Shown: positions 57,130 to 64,000 of the stretch, one piece after another
Position numbering within the stretch: the stretch's first letter is position 1
Layout of the letters: each line of letters starts with the position of its first letter
Origin: Palleniella muris
Lineage (GTDB): Bacteria; Bacteroidota; Bacteroidia; Bacteroidales; Bacteroidaceae
Direction: 5' to 3'
DNA length: 64,000 nucleotides
Assembly (NCBI RefSeq): GCF_004792655.1
Contig: NZ_SRZC01000004.1
Coordinates: 62,001-126,000 of the forward strand
Notes under the pieces: generated by a model
Databases searched by the model: none
The model's input: the letters and a program-made list of their open reading frames with translations, nothing else
What the model was told of the DNA's origin: nothing
Translations under genes and position numbers: made by a program

Positions 57130-58010
57130 TAATGAAGGATATGAAAGAAATGAGTATAAAGCAGAAACGTGTTTTTTATGCGTTGGCATGCGTTGCTGTG
57201 CTGTTGGTTGCTTTGGGCGTAGTCTATGCAGCTTCTGATGACGATAAAGGAGGAAATGCCGATGCCGATTCTGCCAAATGTATGACAGTTGCTGTCACCC
57301 CGACATTGGACTGTCTTCCTGTTTATGTTGCCGTGGAGACCGGCATTGCCGACGAACTGGGATGTGAATTGGGCTTACAGCAGCAGGCATCGATAGCCGA
57401 TTGTGACAGTGCGTTGGTGGGAGGCTCGGCATTCTGTGCGTCAACGGACAGTGTCCGGGCAGCAATGCTTTTGGCAGGAATGAAGAAAGGTGTGAAGGAA
57501 AAATACTCAATCGTCAGGAATCCGAACTGTTGCCTGTTTCTTTTTGCAAATCGCAAGGCACGTGTGAAGAAAGTCTCGCAACTGAAAGACAAGATGATTG
57601 CCGTGGATCGTAAAGGGGCAGATGCCGTGATGGCACAGTATGTTCTGGATTCTGTGAAACTTGTTGATGACAAGGCGTTTCTTGTGAACATCCACAGTCT
57701 GAATGTACGTATGGCAATGCTTGCAAACAACACTATAGATGCTGCTGTGCTACCGGAACCACAAGCAACTGTTGCACGTAAGGTTGGGCATGAGAATCTT
57801 TATGCAGAATGCAGCCGTGGTGGAAAAACGTATGGGGCTTTTCTTGTGGAAAAAGAGAACAAGGAATTGTTTGTGAAAATCTATAACCGTGCTTGTGACT
57901 CAATAAACAAGAACGGAATAGCACATTATGATTCTATACTTGTGAGGAGAATGTCAGTGCCGGAAAAATTCGTGAAAGACATTCCAATAATAAGGTTTGT
58001 TAAATTATAA
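57126..58010 (+). CDS. Periplasmic binding protein-like (NMT1/SsuA-type) with N-terminal signal anchor
   Basis: The 294-residue protein starts with a hydrophobic segment (VFYALACVAVLLVALGVVYA) and no lipobox. A type-2 periplasmic binding fold follows: MTVAVTPTLDCLPVYVAVET, SALVGGSAFCASTDSVRAA and LKDKMIAVDRKGADAVMAQY. The last part, AMLANNTIDAAVLPEPQAT, is the characteristic NMT1/SsuA/ThiY ligand-binding signature. Unlike ABC importers, no permease or ATPase gene is nearby. It is translationally coupled to the preceding glycosyltransferase, an unusual partner. The ligand is unknown. Confidence 0.75.
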   Translation: MIMKDMKEMSIKQKRVFYALACVAVLLVALGVVYAASDDDKGGNADADSAKCMTVAVTPTLDCLPVYVAVETGIADELGCELGLQQQASIADCDSALVGGSAFCASTDSVRAAMLLAGMKKGVKEKYSIVRNPNCCLFLFANRKARVKKVSQLKDKMIAVDRKGADAVMAQYVLDSVKLVDDKAFLVNIHSLNVRMAMLANNTIDAAVLPEPQATVARKVGHENLYAECSRGGKTYGAFLVEKENKELFVKIYNRACDSINKNGIAHYDSILVRRMSVPEKFVKDIPIIRFVKL

Positions 58011-58030
58011 AAAAAAAAAGAATATCTTTC

Positions 58031-58058
58031 TTGATTTGGATTATTTTTGGTAACTTTG
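58031..58058 (+). promoter_or_regulatory. Promoter of the ATP synthase operon
   Basis: TAACTTTG (58051-58058) is a good -7 box; TTG at 58031-58033 lies 17 bases upstream. The leader to atpD is about 115 bases. Confidence 0.6.
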
Positions 58059-58178
58059 CAGCGGACAAAACAGATACAACACTCCCATTCGGATTTCGTG
58101 GAATATTGCTTTCTTCCAGATTCTGTGCAGAGTGCGTAAGGCGAGAATAAATAATAAAAACAATAACTAAAACATTAA

Positions 58179-59690
<1,512 letters not shown>

Positions 59691-59702
59691 AATATCTCGG
59701 TT

Positions 59703-59942
59703 ATGATTACTCTTAATATCGTATCTCCGGAAAAGGTAGTGTATGCCGGCGCTGCAGACAGAATTGTTGTGCCGGGAACAATGGGACAGTTTGAGATTCT
59801 TGAGAATCATGCCCCTCTGATTTCATCCTTGGATAAGGGTGAAATCAGATATGCCACTGCTGACGGCGAACATTCAGTTGCCGTGGAAGGAGGCTTTGTC
59901 GAGGTGAAGAAGAACCAAGTGGATATCTGCGTTGAGATTTAG
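59703..59942 (+). CDS. atpC: F-type ATP synthase epsilon subunit, short form
   Basis: The 79-residue protein covers only the N-terminal beta-sandwich of epsilon (MITLNIVSPEKVVYAGAADR, GQFEILENHAPLISSLDKGE). The C-terminal helical hairpin that in E. coli inserts into F1 and blocks ATP hydrolysis is absent. A short epsilon is common in Bacteroidota. It follows atpD by 12 bases. Latch-type inhibition by epsilon is therefore not expected. Confidence 0.92.
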   Translation: MITLNIVSPEKVVYAGAADRIVVPGTMGQFEILENHAPLISSLDKGEIRYATADGEHSVAVEGGFVEVKKNQVDICVEI

Positions 59943-60014
59943 AGTGGTGCTGTGAAGATTTCTGCATAGAATGTTCTTTTTTTGTTGAAGACAAGCAAGA
60001 ATGAAAGCAAAGTG

Positions 60015-60416
60015 ATGGATAAAAAAAATGTAGAAAAGGCATTCAAAAGATACATTGCACAACTCTTGGGCATTGCAATTGTACTCTGCCTGATAGCAGA
60101 AGCTCTGATGGCATTAGATGTTGTTGGGGATATAATGATGCCATTGACAGTCAGTTTGGTATTCATGTTGGTCGTTGGGATTGTGATTTCTTTCATTTGG
60201 AAGAAAGTCGCAATATCAAGTCCTGACTCTTTGACAACATTCTTTACTGCGGTCTCTGGTTTCAGGATGCTTATTGCTCTTGTGACCCTTTTGGGATGTT
60301 ACATTGCAGTCGGGCGTGACAATATGGACAAGTATGTGATAGTCTTCATGGTGTTCTATTTCGCGTCTCTTGCACATCACTCAATGTTCTTTGCACATAT
60401 TAATAATAAAAAGTGA
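60015..60416 (+). CDS. ATP synthase-associated membrane protein (AtpI-like position)
   Basis: The 133-residue protein starts MDKKNVEKAFKRYIAQLLGI and has four hydrophobic helices, including PLTVSLVFMLVVGIVISFIW and RMLIALVTLLGCYIAVGR. It occupies the position of AtpI, a small protein that assists c-ring assembly, but I see no strong AtpI signature. A TTG start at 59982 would add 11 residues. The atpB start follows by 3 bases. Confidence 0.65.
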   Translation: MDKKNVEKAFKRYIAQLLGIAIVLCLIAEALMALDVVGDIMMPLTVSLVFMLVVGIVISFIWKKVAISSPDSLTTFFTAVSGFRMLIALVTLLGCYIAVGRDNMDKYVIVFMVFYFASLAHHSMFFAHINNKK

Positions 60417-60419
60417 AAA

Positions 60420-61460
60420 ATGAAACGTATCAAGTCAATACTGCTTTTTGCTTTTCTGCTTCTGTCCGTGCTGCCTATGAAGGCAAACGGTGGTGGGCAG
60501 AAAGAGGAAGGCTTGAATATTCCGGAAATTGTGCTTGAGCATCTTGCCGATGCTTATGAATGGCACATCGCTTCTTATGAGGGAAAGCATTTGAGCATCC
60601 CATTGCCGATAATTGTGAGAAGCGAACAAACAGGTGAATGGACATTCTGTACAGCTCATAGTCTTCCGGAAAACTATTTTTTCAATCCTGAGAGCCATGG
60701 CAAGATTTATGAAAAGCTGGCTGACGGCACAACTGTGCGCCCGATTGATTTGAGCATTACAAAATCTGTTGCCCAGATATGGATTGTCGTAGCCATACTG
60801 CTCACTGTTTTCCTCGGTTGTGCGAAGTGGTACAAAAAGCGGGATTGCAGAAGCGAGGCACCACGAGGCTTTGTCGGGGCTGTGGAAATGCTTACAATGA
60901 CAATTCATGATGACTTGTGCAAGAGCTGTATTGGCGAGAAACATTACAAGCCGTATGCTCCGTATCTCCTTACGGTTTTCTATTTTATCTTTACTACAAA
61001 CCTTATAGGACTTATACCTATATTCCCGGGTGGCGCCAATGTCACCGGCAACATAAATGTAACAATGTTTTTGGCATTGTGCACAATGTTGGTGATAAAT
61101 ATCTTTGCAAATGCTCACTACTGGAAAGAAATATTTTGGCCGGAAGTGCCGGGACCATTGAAGCTGTTGATGATTCCGATAGAAATGTTCGGAGTCTTTA
61201 CAAAGCCGTTTGCTTTGATGATTCGTCTTTTTGCAAATATGATGGCGGGGCATGCTGTGATTCTTTCATTCACTTGTGTGATATTTCTTGGTTGGTCAAT
61301 GGGAGCAGCTTATGGACTTGGATTGAATTTGTTCAGTGCTTTAATGCTGTTGTTCATGAACTGTCTCGAAATTCTTGTTGCATTTGTTCAGGCTTATGTG
61401 TTCACGCTTCTCTCTGCTGTGTTCATAGGGCTCGCTCATGTAGAACATCATGAGGCATAG
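60420..61460 (+). CDS. atpB: F-type ATP synthase subunit a
   Basis: Subunit a forms the proton half-channels of Fo. The 346-residue protein has a signal peptide-like N-terminus (MKRIKSILLFAFLLLSVLPM). An extra periplasmic segment of about 100 residues, common in Bacteroidota, follows before the membrane part. The membrane part carries the essential Arg in KPFALMIRLFANMMAGHAVI and the partner helices LEILVAFVQAYVFTLLSAVF. It starts 3 bases after the AtpI-like gene. The exported N-terminus is unusual compared with E. coli. Confidence 0.95.
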   Translation: MKRIKSILLFAFLLLSVLPMKANGGGQKEEGLNIPEIVLEHLADAYEWHIASYEGKHLSIPLPIIVRSEQTGEWTFCTAHSLPENYFFNPESHGKIYEKLADGTTVRPIDLSITKSVAQIWIVVAILLTVFLGCAKWYKKRDCRSEAPRGFVGAVEMLTMTIHDDLCKSCIGEKHYKPYAPYLLTVFYFIFTTNLIGLIPIFPGGANVTGNINVTMFLALCTMLVINIFANAHYWKEIFWPEVPGPLKLLMIPIEMFGVFTKPFALMIRLFANMMAGHAVILSFTCVIFLGWSMGAAYGLGLNLFSALMLLFMNCLEILVAFVQAYVFTLLSAVFIGLAHVEHHEA

Positions 61461-61618
61461 TGAATACTTGTCATAATAAGGACCGTATTGACATTCCTGA
61501 CAATATTGACAAATTAACAAATTCTCATGTGAAAACACAAAAAGCAACGAACTCCTATAGATGCAAGTTGCATAAAACAGATAATAGATAAACAATTAAT
61601 AACTTAAAAGTCAAAACT

Positions 61619-61852
61619 ATGATTTCATTATTAGTAGAAGGTATTGCAGCTATGGGCTGTGGTCTTGGTGCAGGTATAGCAACAATTGGTGCAGGTCTTG
61701 GTATTGGTAAGATTGGCGGAAGCGCAATGGACGCTATTGCACGCCAGCCGGAGGCAACAAGCAAGATTCAGACAAACATGATTCTTACTGCTGCTTTCGT
61801 TGAGGGCTGTGCTCTTTTTGCTATCGCAGCCTGTGCATTCCTTATCAAATAA
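61619..61852 (+). CDS. atpE: F-type ATP synthase subunit c
   Basis: The 77-residue hairpin protein forms the rotating c-ring. Helix 1 is Gly-rich (GCGLGAGIATIGAGLGIGKI), the polar loop is ARQPE, and helix 2 carries the ion-binding Glu in LTAAFVEGCALFAIAACAF. Na+-binding c subunits have a Gln in helix 1 and Glu followed by Ser/Thr in helix 2. Here the helix 1 position is Ile and the Glu is followed by Gly, which favours H+ coupling. It is 158 bases after atpB. Confidence 0.93.
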   Translation: MISLLVEGIAAMGCGLGAGIATIGAGLGIGKIGGSAMDAIARQPEATSKIQTNMILTAAFVEGCALFAIAACAFLIK

Positions 61853-61876
61853 AGACAGAAATTCAAATAGAGGAGA

Positions 61877-62395
61877 ATGGATTTAAGTAATTTGCCTGCT
61901 ATACTCACACCGGACCTTGGGCTGCTGTTTTGGATGTTGCTGGCATTTCTTGTTGTCTTCTTCGTGCTTGCCAAGAAAGGTTTCCCTGCCATAGTCAATA
62001 TGGTAGAGGAGCGCAAGGCATACATTGATGAGAGTCTGAAGAAAGCTCATGAAGCAAACGAGAAATTGGCAAACATTCAGGCAGAGAGCGAAAAGATATT
62101 GCTTGAGGCAAGGGAGCGCCAGTCACAGATTGTGAAGGAGGCTCAGGCTACTCGTGACAATATGATTGCTCAGGCGGAAGTCAAGGCACGTGAGGAAAGC
62201 GCGCGCATTATTGCCGAGGCAAAGGCTCAGATTGAGACAGAGAAGAAGAATGCCATCGCTGACATCCGTCAGCAGGTTGCTGTCCTCAGTGTGGGCATTG
62301 CCGAGAAAATACTGCGCCAGAAGCTTTCTGACGACAAGAGTCAGATGGCTTATGTTGACAAGTTGCTGGATGATGTTTCTTCTGATGCTAAATAA
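61877..62395 (+). CDS. atpF: F-type ATP synthase subunit b
   Basis: The 172-residue stator has an N-terminal membrane helix (LLFWMLLAFLVVFFVLAKKG). A long charged coiled-coil, rich in Ala, Glu and Lys, follows (AHEANEKLANIQAESEKILL, AKAQIETEKKNAIADIRQQV). It ends with the delta-binding region (AEKILRQKLSDDKSQMAYVD). It is 24 bases after atpE and 9 before atpH. Confidence 0.94.
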   Translation: MDLSNLPAILTPDLGLLFWMLLAFLVVFFVLAKKGFPAIVNMVEERKAYIDESLKKAHEANEKLANIQAESEKILLEARERQSQIVKEAQATRDNMIAQAEVKAREESARIIAEAKAQIETEKKNAIADIRQQVAVLSVGIAEKILRQKLSDDKSQMAYVDKLLDDVSSDAK

Positions 62396-62404
62396 AAATA
62401 GAGT

Positions 62405-62938
62405 ATGGATTTAGGCGTTATTTCAATTCGCTATGCGCGTGCCCTTTATAAGAGTGCCGTGCAGACGGGCTGTGACGAGGATGTCTACAACGACATGGTG
62501 ACTTTGGCTAATGCGTATATGGATGTGCCTCAGTTGCGCCACACCATTGACAATCCGATGCTCCAGAAGGAGAAGAAGGAAAGTCTGCTCAAGGCTGCTT
62601 GTGGTACGAAACCGGCAGAATTGACAATGCGCTTTCTCAAACTCGTTTTGCAAGAGGGCAGGGAGACGGTGATGCAACTTATTGCTCAGTCATACATCAC
62701 TCTATACCGCAAGCAGAAGAATATCATTCACGGACGTCTCATCACTGCCACTGCTGTCAGTACAGCCACAGAACATAAAGTTCGACAAATGGTTGAGCAG
62801 AGAACTGATGGCAAAGTAGAGTTTCTTACCGAGACAAACCCTGATATCATCGGCGGTTTCATTCTCGAGTATGACACTTACCGTATGGATGCCAGTGTGA
62901 AGTCACAGCTTCAGGGCATTCTAAAACAATTAAAGTAA
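62405..62938 (+). CDS. atpH: F-type ATP synthase subunit delta
   Basis: The 177-residue subunit links the b stalk to the top of F1. It begins [19 protein letters not shown] (helical N-domain). The C-domain has [20 protein letters not shown] and the conserved DPDIIGGFxL-type motif as [20 protein letters not shown], then [13 protein letters not shown]. It is 4 bases before atpA. Confidence 0.93.
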   Translation: MDLGVISIRYARALYKSAVQTGCDEDVYNDMVTLANAYMDVPQLRHTIDNPMLQKEKKESLLKAACGTKPAELTMRFLKLVLQEGRETVMQLIAQSYITLYRKQKNIIHGRLITATAVSTATEHKVRQMVEQRTDGKVEFLTETNPDIIGGFILEYDTYRMDASVKSQLQGILKQLK

Positions 62939-62942
62939 AATA

Positions 62943-64000
62943 ATGGACAAGATAAAACCAAGCGAAGTATCTGAAATTTTGCTTCAGCAACTCAACAGTA
63001 TCGGAGCTGAGCATAATTTTGATGAAGTGGGTACTGTGCTTACCGTCAACGACGGTGTTGCACGTATCTATGGACTCAATAATGCAGAGGCAAATGAGCT
63101 TCTTGAGTTTGAGAATGGTACGATGGCTATCGTGATGAACCTGGAGGAAAACAATGTTGGTTGCGTTCTTCTCGGTTCGACGAGCGGTATCAAGGAGGGA
63201 ATGAAGGTCAAGCGTACAAAACGCATCGCTTCCATTCGTGTAAACGACAATATGCTTGGTCGTGTCATCAATCCTATCGGCGAAGCTATTGATGGACTGG
63301 GTGACATAGACCTTACAGATTCGTATGAGATGCCTCTTGACCGCAAAGCTCCGGGCGTTATTTACCGTCAGCCGGTAAAGCAGCCTTTGCAGACCGGTAT
63401 AAAGGCTGTTGACTCAATGATTCCTATCGGACGTGGTCAGCGCGAGCTTATCATTGGTGACCGTCAGACAGGCAAGACTGCCATTGCGATAGATACCATC
63501 ATTAATCAGAAGTCTTTCTATGAGGCGGGCAAACCGGTATATTGTATATATGTTGCGATAGGACAGAAGGCTTCAACAGTGGCAGCTCTCGTGCAGAATC
63601 TCAAAGAAAGAGGCGCTATGCCATATACAATCATCGTTGCCGCTACAGCCTCTGACCCTGCTGCCATGCAGTACTATGCGCCTTTTGCAGGTGCTGCCAT
63701 CGGAGAATATTTCCGTGACCGTGGCGAACATGCACTTGTGGTGTACGATGACCTGTCAAAGCAGGCTGTCGCTTACCGTGAAGTATCGCTCATCCTTCGC
63801 CGTCCGTCAGGACGTGAGGCATATCCTGGCGATGTCTTCTACCTCCACTCCCGTCTTCTTGAGCGTGCTGCGAAAATCAATGAGCAGCAGGAAGTGGCAG
63901 AGCAGATGAACGACCTTCCGGCATGTCTGAAGGGAAAAGTGAAAGGCGGTGGCTCACTCACGGCTCTTCCTATCATTGAGACACAGGCAGGTGACGTGTC
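62943..64000 (+). CDS. atpA: F-type ATP synthase alpha subunit, N-terminal two-thirds (cut by window edge)
   Basis: The ATG at 62943 opens a frame that stays open to the window end (352 codons of roughly 500-525). It reads [40 protein letters not shown], the Walker A loop [19 protein letters not shown] and [40 protein letters not shown] and [20 protein letters not shown] follow. Alpha carries non-catalytic nucleotide sites and the arginine finger, which lies beyond the edge. atpG (gamma) is expected next. Confidence 0.95.
   Translation, partial: MDKIKPSEVSEILLQQLNSIGAEHNFDEVGTVLTVNDGVARIYGLNNAEANELLEFENGTMAIVMNLEENNVGCVLLGSTSGIKEGMKVKRTKRIASIRVNDNMLGRVINPIGEAIDGLGDIDLTDSYEMPLDRKAPGVIYRQPVKQPLQTGIKAVDSMIPIGRGQRELIIGDRQTGKTAIAIDTIINQKSFYEAGKPVYCIYVAIGQKASTVAALVQNLKERGAMPYTIIVAATASDPAAMQYYAPFAGAAIGEYFRDRGEHALVVYDDLSKQAVAYREVSLILRRPSGREAYPGDVFYLHSRLLERAAKINEQQEVAEQMNDLPACLKGKVKGGGSLTALPIIETQAGDV

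Noticed and set aside
60435..61253. 272-codon minus frame opposite atpB
   Set aside because: atpB is unmistakable on plus; the antisense frame is a shadow.

Overview
The window is a chromosomal segment of a Prevotella-like member of the Bacteroidota. The evidence is the SusC/SusD pair, the recurring TAnnTTTG -7 promoter boxes (several with TTTG 19-20 bases upstream), a pyrophosphate-dependent phosphofructokinase, a Na+-translocating decarboxylase with a lamin-tail-domain OadG subunit, and an ATP synthase operon that starts with beta-epsilon. I saw no rRNA, tRNA, CRISPR array, intact insertion sequence or phage genes.

Layout. 1-500: start of an ECF sigma factor and a tiny exported protein, both on minus. 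1.2-7.2 kb: a decaying polysaccharide-utilization locus, with a frameshifted SusCD-associated lipoprotein, a C-terminally truncated SusC and a SusD gene with an in-frame stop. 7.2-12.3 kb (minus): PLP-homeostasis protein, DUF4494 protein, TonB-dependent barrel, M48 protease. 12.5-23 kb: small membrane protein, GH43 enzyme, CocE-type hydrolase, CrcB, a UvrA paralogue and hisB, separated by repeat-rich intergenic DNA. 23.1-24 kb: a gene graveyard. 24-29.5 kb (minus): dapA, three decarboxylase subunits and an AspT-type transporter. 29.8-34.5 kb: mazG, a lipoprotein, RNase Z and the LrgA/LrgB pair. 34.6-38.9 kb (minus): a minimal TatA-TatC system with a NapH/NapG-like iron-sulfur fusion and a Tat-signal aldo/keto reductase. 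39-47.5 kb (minus): CE7 esterase, ispH, meaB, DUF1573 protein, prs, a ThiE-like protein and YgiQ. 48-58 kb: a golvesin/amidase-like secreted protein, an acyltransferase, pfp, GH25, mtaB, a glycosyltransferase and a periplasmic binding protein. 58.2-64 kb: the ATP synthase operon, leaving the window inside atpA.

The most striking signals lie between genes. First, four dispersed intergenic arrays (749-821, 13928-14000, 33153-33225, 51215-51287) each hold four 7-bp GGTNACC-like pseudo-palindromes. Their centres are exactly 22 bp, about two helical turns, apart in every case. Three of the four sit 110-170 bp upstream of a -7 box, so I infer a cooperatively bound regulatory or architectural protein. 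Second, there are several MITE-like or REP/BIME-like elements built from nested hairpins: 13253-13605 with perfect 32-bp terminal inverted repeats, a two-copy family at 15413-15803 and 47576-47970 whose central stem differs in a compensatory way, 18566-18775, and a related motif cluster at 36128-36275. No transposase is present to mobilise them.

The genes give a partial picture of an anaerobic glycan fermenter. Glycan capture and hydrolysis are represented by SusCD remnants, GH43, CE7 and CocE. PPi-dependent glycolysis is represented by pfp. Propionate-pathway energy conservation is represented by MeaB and the decarboxylase beta, gamma and biotin subunits, although the carboxyltransferase subunit is not in this window. 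Periplasmic redox chemistry runs through Tat, and ATP is made by a probably H+-coupled F-type synthase.
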